A stretch of 64,000 bases of DNA from Arthrobotrys musiformis (GCA_036971715.1 JAVHJL010000008.1:1364001-1428000); one strand, 5' to 3'. Shown: positions 33,779-45,378, counted from the stretch's first letter. The notes: generated by a model not told the origin, from the letters alone. Program-made: numbers and translations.

Positions 33779-34780
33779 ATGTCCAGCCTTCCATCATCCA
33801 TCCGTACCCTCTCCCAACCCGACCCAACCAAGGCCGAGGTCATACTCACCACCGTTCCACTCCCCACCATTACCCCAGATTCCAACGAACATCTAATCCG
33901 CGTCTACGCCACCTCCCCTTGCGCAGGCGAACTCCTCTGGCCTACATTCGCGCTAAGCTATTACGGAAAAGACCCCAAAATCGTCCCTTGCTACGACCTC
34001 TCAGGCGTCGTCGTCAAGGCTCCCGCAAATTCTCCATTCCCAGCGGGATCCGAGATTTGGGGTCGAACGGCTGTTTCTCATTCTGGAAACGCACGGGATT
34101 ATACTGTTGCGTATACGGAGGAACTTGCGCTCCGCCCGAAGTCGATTGATCCCGTCGAGGCCGCTAGCGTGCCGCTTAGTGCTATGACCGCCGTTCAAGC
34201 GCTTTTCGACCAAGGTGGCCTCGCTGGGCTCGATGCAGGCGAGGAAGGACGGAAGGCGAATGCTTCGAAGAGGGTTCTTGTCATAGCTGCCAGCGGTGGA
34301 GTTGGTGTTTGGTTGCTCCAACTTGCCAGAGAAGCTGGCGTTGGTGGAATTGTTGGGGTTTGTGGTACTTACAATGTGGAACTGGTTAAGGAACTCGGTG
34401 CTACCGAGGTTGTGGACTACAGAAAGCAGAGCCTCAACGATTGGATCGGAGAAGATGCGAGCAGGAAAGTGGATTTGGTTATCGACTGCAAAGGCGGTGA
34501 GTCCCTGGCGCAATCGTGGAACTGCGTGAAAGATGGGGGGAAGATTCTATCCATCGTGGAACCCACAGAGCCGAGGAAGCCTGAAGGCTGCACCGCGAAG
34601 GATGTTACAAACTACTTCTTTGTCATGGAGCCCAGAGGATCCGACATGGTACACGTCAATAGATTGTTCGAAGAAGGGAAAGCTAGGACGGTGATCGATA
34701 GCGTGTTTCCATTGGAGGACTATCAGAAGGCCTTTGATAAGCTTGGACGCTCAAATGGAAAGATCCTGTTCAAGTTGTGA
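33779..34780 (+). CDS. Zinc-free MDR-family oxidoreductase (quinone reductase-like)
   Basis: Single exon, 333 aa. Medium-chain dehydrogenase/reductase fold: an N-terminal GroES-like domain (LIRVYATSPCAGELLWP, VPCYDLSGVVVKAP, GSEIWGRT), then a Rossmann domain with the nucleotide motif VLVIAASGGVGVWLLQLA (~170-190), ELGATEVVDYR and VDLVIDCKGG. The end, FPLEDYQKAFDKLG with NGKILFKL, is typical. The cysteine and histidine ligands for catalytic and structural zinc are absent, so it belongs with NADPH-dependent quinone or enoyl reductases. Substrate cannot be predicted. It stands alone between long gene-poor stretches, which suggests a stress or accessory-metabolism role, but no biosynthetic cluster is visible. 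Confidence 0.88.
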   Translation: MSSLPSSIRTLSQPDPTKAEVILTTVPLPTITPDSNEHLIRVYATSPCAGELLWPTFALSYYGKDPKIVPCYDLSGVVVKAPANSPFPAGSEIWGRTAVSHSGNARDYTVAYTEELALRPKSIDPVEAASVPLSAMTAVQALFDQGGLAGLDAGEEGRKANASKRVLVIAASGGVGVWLLQLAREAGVGGIVGVCGTYNVELVKELGATEVVDYRKQSLNDWIGEDASRKVDLVIDCKGGESLAQSWNCVKDGGKILSIVEPTEPRKPEGCTAKDVTNYFFVMEPRGSDMVHVNRLFEEGKARTVIDSVFPLEDYQKAFDKLGRSNGKILFKL

Positions 34781-36340
34781 GGGTTTTTTTTTTCTGGCTT
34801 CGAATTCCTATAAATCTGAAGTATCACAGAATTTGTAGTCCATATCTTGTTACAGTACTGAATTTGTAACTACTCCCACGACCGTTCAACTAGCATATCT
34901 CTCACATATGCACAGATGTATGCTTCGTCAATCAATATAATCTCAACTTAATCAATTACCTACTAATATACTCGTCATGCATTCTTTGTGCGGTCTAGCC
35001 ACGAGACCAAATATACCACTAATATATAACGCTGAAAAACTGGCCTCAAACACATCTACCTAAATTATATATTAAAATTTCACCGGTCGGAGAATGGCCG
35101 GAGAAGATTTCATGGAAGTGCACTAGATACGCCATACCTCACTATGTTCACAGGGCTTCAGCCAAGCAGAGTAGCGCTTCAAGCTTTCAATAGAATTGAA
35201 AAATATGAGGGGCTCTCGCTTTATCGCCAAGTGTGATGGATCCCTTCGCGCCCATCTGCTCATGCGCATACATGTACACCTTCACCCAAGCAAATAGTTT
35301 TAATCATACAAGAAACCTCACACACACATCAAGGATAAGAATGCACAATACCCATTATGCACCATGATATCACGTTACAAATATCACATCATCTCCTCAA
35401 ACAAGGGCGCTTCGACCTCCAGGGTTCTTTCGCTATTCATATCGTATTTTTTTGATTGGACTTTACAAGGGGTACCGTGCCGGTGTGGGCCCCCACATGA
35501 GAGACCCTGTTCAGAAACACGCACAAGCGCGGCACAGTATCAACTTTGGCCCAATGGGGGGTGGTATTCGCTTACCCAGCACCACCGCCTAGCATCGAGG
35601 CTGCATCGAATGCACGGAAAGAAAGAAAAAATCCCGAGCAGGAGTTTGGAGAAATTGGCGTATTTACTGCGCTGTGAGCAGGGTCTGCAGGGACGAGGGC
35701 GGTTCGGTTGATTGCATACAATACGATTCTTCTCGGCGCGGTTTTTCTTTATTTCTCAAGAAGAAGCCTACGGGGCTTCTAGATCAAATAGCCGCCTATT
35801 GAAGATATCGTGGATATTTTTGGACTTTCTATTCTGTTTTTTGAGACTGCGGAATAGAAGGTATCTGGATATCTTGGGTCCGAATATTGTAATCAGCGTG
35901 ATGAAAATACCACAACTCCAACGCGGCCCCGTCGTGAAGAATTCCAAAGGCATCCAACATCCAATCCAACATTTTCATGACTTAGCGCTCCCCCGCGAAA
36001 TAAGTAATTTAATCGCCCACCTCTCTTGCCTCCGAAGTACATTTGGGCACCCGGGGTTCCCGGTGGCACAGGAAATCCAACATTCTTTTTTCGAAAAGAA
36101 AAATTCTTGCTTTTCCTTTATCTTGATTGCTATATTAACGGCAGGTTGTATCACGCAACTTTGGTTGCATGGTATTAATCTTCCAACAAACCAACTGTCT
36201 CTTCGCCTGCGGCGAAGTTATTTATATAAAGGCTACCCTCTTGTAATGCCACACTTTCCCTTCTCCTCCTTTTTGTAGTTGTTTTCACCCCGCTCGGTTT
36301 TTTGTTAAAGCATTCAACGACCTCGTCGACGACCACCACG
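34781..36340. other. Intergenic region between MDR and DUF3405 genes
   Basis: 1.56 kb of AT-rich sequence with no supported gene. The longest frame (35712-36278, plus) begins at TTG and has no family motif. Near its 3' end are a perfect inverted repeat (36202-36216) and a TATATAAA element (about 36222-36230). Confidence 0.5.
36202..36216. promoter_or_regulatory. Perfect 6-bp inverted repeat upstream of a TATA-like element
   Basis: TTCGCC-TGC-GGCGAA, a dyad with a 3-bp spacer, six bases ahead of TATATAAA and about 125 bp before the DUF3405 ATG. The geometry suits a binuclear or dimeric transcription-factor site. Function is inferred. Confidence 0.35.
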
Positions 36341-37837
36341 ATGCACATGTCACTCCCAGAAAAGTTCCCCGACCCGCTAACAAGGAAATCACCCATAACC
36401 CGACTGCGCAACATAATCCTCCTCACCGCAGCAACATTCTTCATCCTCACCCTCTTCATCGCCATAAAAATCTACTTCCCACCCTTCCCACCGCCGAAGG
36501 AGAGATCCTGGGAAGTCGACCCGGAGTTATTCAGATTCGCCAGACCGATCGATAGTCCGTCGGGATGGGAGCCCGGAGTTCCGTTCGAGTGGGGGTATAG
36601 ACCGCCCACGCCTTTCCCCGGGCCCAGTATTCGAGATGTGGGCGGGAAGAAGTTGGTCGATACGAGGGTTTATAATGGGACGCAGTGGTATTCTGTCGGT
36701 CGTCCGCCGGGGAGGGAGGATGATTGTTGGGATTATGCTAGCCGGTTTGATCCTTATATTAAGCCGGATTCCAGGGTGATGGAGAGGATTTCGAATAGTG
36801 GGAGTCATCCGGATCATACCCGTGCTTTCATCGTTCGTCTTTCGACCGGTCAACCGTGGGGGAGGGAGTTCGCTATTCACGCGCGATCGGTGGTTTTGGA
36901 AGCCGGGTTGGCGAAGTATGATGTTATCTTCCTCCTTCATAGCGATAAAAGTCCCTCTGAGACGAGGAAGTGGATGAAAGAACGTGTCCCCCGCGAATTC
37001 CATAACATCACCCAGAGTTTCTCCACAAACGACATCAAGAAATTCCTAAACGGAACAGCACCGTTCAAAAATATAATGGAAAACAACCACCTAGCGATCC
37101 AAATGTTCGTCACCAAGAATAAAAAATACGACTTCGTCTACTCGATCGAATCCGACGTCCGCCTGATCGGTCGCTGGGACCATTTCCTACAGGACGTCGA
37201 CGAGGAATATAAATCCCACAGGGAACGCCAAGATCCCGACCAGGATATGCCGGAAACACCCGATCTGGTCACCTTCGCCGCCCTCAAACGTCCCAGTTAT
37301 AACTGGATGTGGCTTGATGATAAGTGCATCGCTGGTTTTGGGGGGCGGGAGGGTTTGCGTACTTGCCTCGGTCCGATGTGGGGGTGGTCCAGACGGCTGA
37401 TCGAGAAGATGAACGAATATAATGCAAAAGGTGTGAACTGTTACTACGAATATTTCGCCCCGACGGTGGCTTATAAAGAGAACCTGACGACGTTCTTTTA
37501 TCAACACCCACTATACTGCCCGAGGACCTCGCCGTCGGGAAGGCATTTTTTGGAACCCGAGGAGGTGGGGAAGAATGATCCCAGAACGGTACAATACCAA
37601 AAGGTAGCCACGGGTTGTACTGTAAGTATTCCACCCCCAGGAGATTTCCGTGATAAAGGAAAAAAGAAGTCTTAGATGACGGATGTGCTGATATTAAACC
37701 TATCCTTTTTTTAGTATTTCTTCGTCAACCCGCACTCGCAGCCGTTTTGGGAACAGTTCTCTAAATCTAGAAAGCACCAGTCCGCATGCTGGCCGTGGGC
37801 ATTGGTACACCCCATCAAGGGACAATTCTTTAATTAG
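36341..37837 (+). CDS. DUF3405 type II membrane protein, glycosyltransferase-like
   Basis: Exons 36341-37621 and 37715-37837 (1404 nt, 467 aa). A short cytosolic N-terminus is followed by one transmembrane segment (~24-46, ILLTAATFFILTLFIAI) and a lumenal domain, the layout of a Golgi/ER type II protein. The domain matches the fungal DUF3405 family as I recall it: RAFIVRLSTGQPWGREFAIHARS, YDVIFLLHSDKSP, YDFVYSIESDVRLIGRWDHF (with a DxD-like ESDVR in the place of a GT-A metal site) and PMWGWSRRL. The final exon gives YFFVNPHSQPFWEQF and a Trp-rich end. Several NxT/S sequons (NGT, NIT, NLT) fit lumenal glycosylation. Enzymatic activity of the family is not established to my knowledge. The ATG at 36341 is the first in frame. 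Confidence 0.82.
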
Positions 37838-40705
37838 TTATATTTACCGCGGTATCGACTATTTTGATTCGGAGTTCTGGCGAGGGTTTGTGTATTTTTC
37901 TAGCGAAACAGGTTGCATTTTTCGACGGCGCATGGGGATACATACATCTTAACATTCGAGTTCTCATCTTCTATTACGGCCGCATTATCCTTTTGTAATA
38001 ACCACCTAATTTAGAAAATACCGTAAATACAATGAACTCGATAATAAAGCTATGCTTTCAACTAAAACCCTCTCTTTGACCACTATAAGCTATCCGAAAA
38101 TCCACCAGACACAACTACAGTATCAGAGCCCACGTGATGACATTAACCTTCAAAACTGATTTCAGGGGATTGGATCTCATAGGCTCCAGAATTTAAGCGA
38201 GGAAACTCTATTCCACGTGACATATTTGGCCTTCAAAATCTTTTTTGAGTCTGGATACTGAGTCGACACTCTGCAACCTGTTGGTATCTATATGCTGCTC
38301 ACTGCTGCTTTTAGATGTGATCTGACATGGTAGTCATGTGATTTAGACTTGGGAGCTAGATGGTAATGAAGTTTTAGAATGAAAGTGTGATGAAGGTCTA
38401 TATATAATCTACGGATGGAGGCCGCTTGTTCTGTTTATAACGTTTATAGAAGAATTTTGGAAGGTTGTCATAAACCCCTATAGTAACTAAACAAAAAGCC
38501 ATCATTCCGGTTTTATCACCTTCCTCACGATACAACTATCTTTCGAAGAAAGCCTTTTAAGTACTCAAGTAAGTATCTTGATTGAATTCACCAGTTCAGC
38601 CAGGCTCTGATCACTTAAACCCGTCTGGGGGTATGCCAGGGTCGAACCCTGTATCCCCCAACACACTTTTACGTCGAAAAATACAACAAGTTACACTCGA
38701 TGTCGCACAGGCGGAAACCAAAATGTGAGACAGGCTGAACTAACTAGCCTGACTTCTTTAAGTTTGGAGCGTGAGGGGGGAAGTAAACAAATGTAATAAG
38801 GCGTAAACATCCTATTCGAACTATCCTAATCCCCCTCTTCCTGCAATTAAGCTACTAAAACCTAGGAAAAAGGGAAGAAAAACGAGAGAAAGAATACACC
38901 AAAAACCTCAGCCAAAGAAACCAAATCAAATCGAACCCCTTCCATCAAAAATGATAAGGAAAAAAGGACAAGGAAATTTATTAAATTGAAGAAACTCTTA
39001 GCTATGCCCGCTATAGTATATGCTGTACGTTTAATCCTAACATATGCTAGCTAAACAAAAATAAAGAAAAAGACAAATGGTATCAAGATAGACGCCAGAA
39101 AAAGATAGTTTATAGAAAAAAAGATGTATATTTATGTCTTTTATCTGTTTCATGAAAAAAGAAAAGGGGGGTATAAGGATAAATGTAAACGTAGAAGAAG
39201 TAGAAGAAGAAGAAATGGAAAAATTTATGTCTCGCGCACCAGACTGCACATCCCTAGTCCTCTCTTTCGAGCAGGTACTTAGAGTGAGTGGGTTATCCGA
39301 CGTCGTCCCATCCTAGAGCTTCTGTTCTGAAACCATGAAGCTTAGAATGCGGGTGTGAAAAGTCGGAGGTGGGGTTGAAGTTAGAGAGGAGTGGTGAGGT
39401 GAAAACGGAGTAGATGGTCGAAGTGGAGAGCGGAAAGACGGCCATTGTTACTGTTTAGAGAGAACTTATGGCCGCTGAGTCATATCCTTTCCGTCAGAAG
39501 GTCGGGTAGAGTTCTTTTTTGCCAGTGTTATAAGGTAGAGTTTTGAAGCTTCGGGTTTACGGTTTTCGAGGGAATGTGAATGGGGTTTTTGTCCGTAAGA
39601 GGGATGACGAGATGGAATGGGGAAATCGGGGAGATGCCTCCACCTTTTTTTTGTCTTTCCGGAACTAGAGGGTATCCTCCCACGAGCCTCCCCTCCCGCC
39701 GTTGGTTTATCCGATGTATGTAACTCGCAGAATAGTAATATGAGTTGAAGAGTTATTACTGAATAAGGAAGTGGATATCGGACGACCGTAGATCCCAGAT
39801 CGGATGAACCAATATGAGGTCACGGGCAGTCCATTTCTGGGGAGAAAGAAAGATCCCCAAGAACCATCTCTTCGGGAAAAAGGGCAGGGTCCCAGCTGCT
39901 GTTTATGTACCACAAGGAAAAGAGCAGACGACTGGGGTTTCCCCTCACCTCTACCACTCATTCGCACCTCACGCCAGTTAATTTTCTAAGCTGCCCAGGA
40001 ACTTTTCCAAGGCGTTTCCTTTTCCTCTTTGCCCCATCAGCCGCCTCGAATCCGGAAACTAGAGCACATAATCCGGGTCGGACGGTGCATAGGCCCCATA
40101 TCTCGAAATGTGAGACCACCCAATTTTAAACACGATTGCCAACGTTAGATGGGGAAATCCACAAGAAACTCGTATAGCCAGAGAATGAAATGCAATGCAT
40201 CGAGTCCGGTTCACAGGAAACAAGAAGCAGAAAAAGCTAGAGCTCGCAGGTGCTTTTTCGCCCAGCTATGCATATATGCCCACAAGCCTGCAGAAAGGTT
40301 TGCTAGTAAATTTCAACCCCCGGGCGGATTCGGCTTGGCGGCATGACCGCTGGCCAACCAAGTTGTGCTGTGGGAGAGTGAGGGTGTGCGAGGCGGGTCT
40401 CGAGGTCCTATCATTCGATGATACGCCGGTTGCTTTTCTCAAGGTCGCCCAGCCCAGCAGAGCTAAATCCGGCTTATTGGATCGTATTTTATTTCCAGCG
40501 AGCGGTTCAATTTTCTTTTCTTTTCTTTTCCCTTGTCGAACGGCTTTCCGATCCAGAGTTGGGGATCGAGTGCGGGATTGCGACCCAACACGTGCTGTCA
40601 GATGTGCTGATCGGGACAACGCGACTTGGCTGGTAAAATCCAACAAATTCCGATATTCTTTCTTCCTGAACCTTGATATAAAAAGCTTCGACAAGTCGTT
40701 CCAAG
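37838..40705. other. Long gene-poor region
   Basis: 2.9 kb between two plus-strand genes. Visible: two imperfect direct repeats built around CACGTG (near 38131 and 38215), a GC-rich hairpin with a B-box-like loop (38626-38660), a CAGGCT...AGCCTG inverted repeat (about 38733-38754) and A-rich tracts (38870-39200). The two overlapping antisense ORFs around 40195-40722 have no family motif and are not called. Confidence 0.5.
38626..38660. repeat. GC-rich hairpin with tRNA T-arm-like loop
   Basis: Outer arms TGGGGG/CCCCCA and inner arms CAGGG/CCCTG around TCGAA. On the minus strand the centre reads CAGGGTTCGACCCTG, close to a Pol III B box. No D or anticodon arm is present, so it is not a tRNA gene. 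Confidence 0.5.
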
Positions 40706-41353
40706 ATGCTTCCGACGTCTAGACCCTTCCTCCGCCTGAAACCCCGGCTCTCAAATATCTTTCTGAAACCGGGGTTCCGGCGGCATCTAACGACTCCTCC
40801 TCCTCCTCAATCATCACAGCAATCACGTGCAGACCGCATCCTGTCAAAACGTAAGAATCCTCCTCCTTCCTTATATATAATTATATATAAGGTACATATA
40901 AGTATATATATATTTGAAAAATCTACAAGATATAATACTAAAGTAATGCTAACCCACACCCCCAATTAATAAAAAAAAGTCCCCAAATCCCTCCACCCCT
41001 ACGCAAAACCCTACCTAACCTCCCCCCCAACAACAATAACCTCCTTCCTGATCCTCCACGAACTCACCGCCGTAATACCCCTATTCGCCTTCTTCGCCGT
41101 CTTCCAGCTCACATCGTGGAATCCGGCCGATCTGTTACCGAGCGAATGGGTCGATTCGGGGTATAGGAAGTTTAAGGGGTATGTGGAAAAAAAGGGATGG
41201 GAGTGGATCGATGCGCGGATGGTGATGGATTTGGGGATCGCGTGGGCGGTGGTGAAGGCGCTTTTGCCGGTTAGGGTTTTGGGGAGTTTGTGGATTGCGC
41301 CGTGGTTTGCGGGGAGGGTTTTGAGGCCGGTTTTGGGGTTTTTTAGGCGGTAG
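40706..41353 (+). CDS. Probable mitochondrial membrane protein, MRX11-like
   Basis: Exons 40706-40850 and 40980-41353 (519 nt, 172 aa). The N-terminus is basic and hydroxylated without acids (MLPTSRPFLRLKPRL, KPGFRRHLTT), a clear mitochondrial targeting sequence. It is followed by a hydrophobic segment (~72-92, FLILHELTAVIPLFAFFAVFQ), a charged middle (YRKFKGYVEKKGWEWID) and a second hydrophobic part (LGIAWAVVKALLPVRVL). The HELTAVIPL pattern recalls the Mrx11/FAM210 (DUF1279)-type proteins of mitochondria, which in yeast associate with mitochondrial gene expression complexes. That assignment is from memory and moderate. Convergent with TIM22, with about 380 bp between stop codons. Confidence 0.68.
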
Positions 41354-41734
41354 AAGTTTTTTATCTTTCTTATAGATGGGGTTTGTGATGGAAGGGTTGG
41401 ATGGATATCACCCCTGTACGTTCTGGTTTCGTTCTCGGATGTTACGGGGGGTTTGTTTGAGTATATTCTATTATGTACAGAGTTGGAACCGATAAAGCAT
41501 GCATTTCGGTTGAGAAGAGATCTAAAGGATAAACGACAGCCAAAAGTACTCCTGCACCAGAACCCTAGAATTTTATACGATAGAAAAAGAAAGAATCTAA
41601 AACGCCGTTTTCCCGGGGTTGGATCCGCTGCGGGAAGATAAGAATGTACAGTTGAAAAGAAGTCGTAGGTGAGGTTTCGATCGGGACCGTTGTTCCGGTG
41701 GTACCGTCCTGGAATCCGTCCATCTAGCCGTGTC
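41354..41734. other. Convergent intergenic region
   Basis: 3' untranslated regions of the MRX11-like gene and TIM22. No coding motif seen. Confidence 0.5.
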
Positions 41735-42446
41735 TCATGTAATACTCAATCGCAGTACTGAACTACACCCCGAACGCCCATTAGCCATAATCCAAACCAC
41801 CCAGAGGGAGAAAAAACCTACAGCAGCAAACCCAGCACACCCCATAGCACTAGCCGTCGGCCCCCCGCTGGCGCCTAATATCCCGCCCGTAGCGCACCCC
41901 GCCAAAATCGGATTAACGAGATCGTTCTTCGCCCTATAACTCTCGATCACGCACTCCGTGCCCGCGAATATAGCACCGACCATACCGAATCCCTTCGCGG
42001 AACTCCACGAGCGGGAACCCATGTCTTTGAACCCGGCTTTTACTTGTTGTCGCCAGGGGAGGTCGGAGAGTTTGGTGTTTGTGGAGTACATTGTGTCGTA
42101 TGACATCTAAATTTCGTTAGTGGTGTTAAGAGGGGGGCGTTAGAGGGGGGAGTACCGAAGCCATGAAGAGACCGAAGACTCCGCCGAGAGCGAAGCCCAT
42201 GCCGCCTGAGATTACGGTTTTTACGGGACAGGATTCCATGGCTGCTTGCATCTATCTCATGTCTATTAGTTCTTGAACTTGTATTTTTATGGGGTTAGGA
42301 TGAGGTGGGGGGTAGCTAACCTGCTTGACCATAACCATCTGCTGCTGCTCGGGGCTCAGGGAGTTGAAATCCGGAGCTTGCGATCCACCACCGGAGGGCC
42401 GTCCGAAGGGTCCCATACCCGGCATACCACCGCCTGGGAAAGCCAT
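41735..42446 (-). CDS. TIM22: Mitochondrial inner membrane translocase subunit Tim22
   Basis: Channel subunit of the carrier translocase that inserts multi-spanning proteins into the mitochondrial inner membrane. Exons 42321-42446, 42156-42251, 41735-42106 (594 nt, 197 aa), close to yeast Tim22 (207). The N-terminus is Gly/Pro-rich (MAFPGGGMPGMGPFG). Tim17/22/23-family features follow: the conserved cysteine in ESCPVKTVISGGMGFALGG, the first membrane span with GxxxG spacing, FMASMSYD, then SWSSAKGFGMVGAIFAGTECVIESYRA and the C-terminal GCATGGILGA span. Both introns fall near the first membrane segment. A strong match to the family. Confidence 0.93.
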
Positions 42447-42935
42447 ACTTTTGGAATTTTCGAGATGGTTTTGTGGTTTGTGGTTTGTGGTTGGAAGCTG
42501 GCGAGAGTTAGCGAAAGAGGGTTTTTTTTGGGCGGCGAGGAATTATAATTCTGGGAAAAAAAAGTTTAGTTTCGGGCGGCCGGGTTTGGCGAGTTTTCTG
42601 GCGGCCAATGAGAGGGCGCTATCGATAAGACATGAACTTATACAACTTCACGACTTATTATATTACTATAAAACTGGACTTCTTTTAATTTGTATGAGGA
42701 GCAGGAAATAAAAAATGGATAGAAGAATAGAGGATATTTTGTACACGCTCCCGCTAAGAACCACTGAGTATGATAGAAAAACAGCAAAAATCCACCCGTT
42801 GAACACCTCGTGATATCGTATCGTATCCCGTCGTCAGTATCAATTTGATCCGCTATAAAAACACAAGCCACCCTCATATAATAATAAAAAGACAATAAAG
42901 ATCAAGTATTAAGAGTAAAAAAAAGGGAGGAGAGG
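42447..42935. other. Intergenic region between TIM22 and the next minus-strand gene
   Basis: TIM22 upstream sequence and the 3' end of the upstream-lying gene. Includes TGTGGTTTGTGGTTTGTGGTT near 42471-42492. No gene seen. Confidence 0.5.
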
Positions 42936-44564
42936 CTACATGGGCAGACTGCTCGACAGCCCAGCCCCCTTCTTATCCAACATCAACCTCTTCCTCGTCT
43001 GCTCCTGAATAATCCTCCTCAACTTCTCCTCCGCCGTCTCACCATTCTCGCTTCCGGCGAAACTACTGCCCCCGACGCTCTTCCCGCTTCCCGCGCCTTT
43101 CTTCCACCCGCCGCCCCAGAGGAGGTTTTTGAAGCTGAAGCTGCTGCGGGTGCTACCGCCGGCGTTGCTGGCTACGCTTAAACTATCCCGTTCCCGGACG
43201 GGGATGTTGGTGACGAGGCTTTGTCTGCGGACGTGGTAGGGACTGGGACTGGCGACCTGGGGAACGGCAACGTCCTTCGCGCTGCTGCTCCTGATTGATG
43301 CAGCGCCCGGGTGGACGGTGCGGAGAAGTAATGCCGGCGGGGAGGATAGTCTCCTCTCCTCAGCCGTCATGGGCGGTCCGTTGGGACTTAAATATGGTAG
43401 ATTGGATGGTATCCCCGTAGCACCGGGGGTAGAACCGCTCCCTTCCCTCCGACGTCGGATCAACCAACTCCCCGTCGTGGCGCTATCCCCCATCAACGCG
43501 TGGTTATTCGAGAAACTGGTGGAACTGGTCATCCTGGGACTCAACGGGGAGGAAACCCCGACGCCACCATTCCCCACGCTGAAACGTCTACCCGTATCTG
43601 CGGTTTTGGCGACGAGGAGGGAGTGGGTGTAGGGGAAATGGCGTTTGTGCACCGAATCCCACTTGCCCAGTCTTTCTTCGTCCGGGAGCATTTCATCGAT
43701 GGCTTCGAGCGTGGCTATGATGTTTTCGATGGCGGCGTAGGCGGTTTCGGCGCTGGTGGCGAGGTCTTCGACGGTGATGCCATTTTTGAAGGGGGAGTCG
43801 GATTTGAGGCGGTCGGAGCGGGTGGTGGTGGTTTTGAGGACCTGGGAGGAGAGGCGGTCGGCGAGCTGGATTTGGGATTCGATTGACTTCTGGTGGGTTA
43901 TCAGGAGGTCGGTTTCGTGGGTGAGGTTTGAGCGGTAGGTTGTGGAGAGGTGGGTGATTGTCTCCAGCGTGCGGGTGACTATTTATATTAGTATATATAT
44001 ATATATATATATTAGGGGGTATATTGGGGGAGTACCTTTGGGGTCGATGGCCTTGAGGATGCCATTGAAGGAGAACTCGGTGATGGCGGGGAGGGGCACC
44101 CGCTCGGACTCGTCGACCTCGGGGATCGTGGCGGCGACGGTGCTCTCGGGGCGCGGGGAGTAGGCGCGGACGAGCACGGGCTGGGTGACCACGGGCTTGG
44201 CGGGGTTCCCGGGGGGGAGAGCGAGGGGGGGGGCCGGTGTCGAGGTAGATTTAGAGTTGCGACGGCTGCGACGGCTGCGGCGGCTGGAGACAGAGGCGGG
44301 GGGAGGGGCTTCTGGTGTTGTGGTCGTGGTCGTGGTTGTCTGGGGGCGAGGACGGGAGGGGCGGTCGGCGGTCAACAGACGGAGGGCGTCATCTCTGTTT
44401 GAGGAGGAGCTTGACCAGAAGGAGAGGATGGAGGCGAGCTTGTTGGCCGGGGGCAGCGAATGACGGCGTCGTTGGGAGGAGGAAGAGGAGGTTGAGGGGG
44501 TGGTGGAGGTAGGGGGGTTGTTGAGAGGGCGACGAGGTTGTGAGCGGGAGGGCCCGGTGCTCAT
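42936..44564 (-). CDS. Unrecognised Ser/Pro-rich fungal protein
   Basis: Exons 44036-44564 and 42936-43978 (1572 nt, 523 aa). The intron contains a (TA)n tract. The first ~150 residues are disordered, with Ser/Thr/Pro runs and an Arg cluster (RRSRRSRRNS). An ordered part lies at ~165-285 (FSFNGILKAIDP, then VTRTLETITHLSTTYRSNL, LADRLSSQVLK, AYAAIENIIATLEAIDEMLP); it is helical and probably forms coiled coil. The rest is again disordered with many SP sites and ends in a charged helix (EEKLRRIIQEQTRKRLML). No enzyme or membrane motif is present. The helical core looks like a scaffold or tethering protein, but I cannot name a family. The consistent frame across the splice and codon bias support a real gene. 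Divergent from ANY1. Confidence 0.68.
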
Positions 44565-45378
44565 GGTGATGTATATTTATATTTATATTTATATATTTAG
44601 TTGAGGGGAGAGGGTTTAAGACGGAAGCAGGTAGTCGATGTCTAGCATCTTATATATTATATATTATATATAGAATATACTGGAACAGGAAATGGCAGAA
44701 GTAAACAAAGGGGCGATGGGCATCTCCCCTCCATCGCCATTCTCCTCTGTTGCACAGTATATTATACAATATACAATATATGGTATATGGTATATGGTAT
44801 AACGCACGATGAAGTGGCAGTCCCCTCGCATCTGACCCGACACTCCTGTTTCCATGTCTTCCCCCCTGCCCGACCTGTTACCATGCCAGTCCACTCCACT
44901 CTTTCTTATACAGGCAATTATAACATAAGTATACCAACTATTACTTATCTGAGAAAGAGTGGAGATAGTTAGTCTGGCACGGGGCCTGTTTTGGTGCTTG
45001 TTTGTTAGCTTCTGTTAGTACTGTTAGTTGGCCTTTTATTGTTTGAAGAAAGAAGCTTTGCTTTGCTTTACCCTCGCGACCCAACAAAAACACAACCACT
45101 CCCCAAACTATCACCACCACAGCCTGCAGTACCAGTACCAGGCACCCGGGTCACGGAGTCTTTTATATCGCCGGTCATTTTTAACTCGCACTAACGGGGA
45201 CATTTGCTCGTTGGCAGCTCGAGGGAGGGATAGACGGAAGCTACCCGCCTGGGTCCGCGCATTACCTAACTAATACAGACAGTTTATACAAACATCCATA
45301 CACGATATCATACTACCCAATCTACTATCAGAAGAGAAAGGGAGAGAAGGGAAGGGAAGGAAGGAAGGAAGAGAAGGG
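44565..45378. other. Divergent intergenic region
   Basis: Shared upstream region of the Ser/Pro-rich gene and ANY1. It contains ATATTTATATTT and TATATTATATAT tracts (44570-44680), GGTATATGGTATATGGTATA (about 44781-44800), and a purine-rich GGGAAGGAAGGAAGG leader directly before the ANY1 ATG. Confidence 0.5.

Noticed and set aside
20452..35010. Similar short segments TTGTGCGATCTGGGTACGAGACC (about 20457) and TTGTGCGGTCTAGCCACGAGACC (about 34987)
   Set aside because: Only about 23 bp with several mismatches and no shared flanks; not enough to claim a repeat family.
35712..36278. 188-residue plus-strand ORF upstream of the DUF3405 gene
   Set aside because: Begins at TTG, not ATG; overlaps the likely promoter with its TATA element; no recognisable domain.
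40195..40722. 175-residue plus-strand ORF, with a 142-residue antisense ORF at 40266-40694
   Set aside because: Neither strand shows a family motif; the plus frame overlaps the ATG of the MRX11-like gene in another frame; probably promoter sequence.
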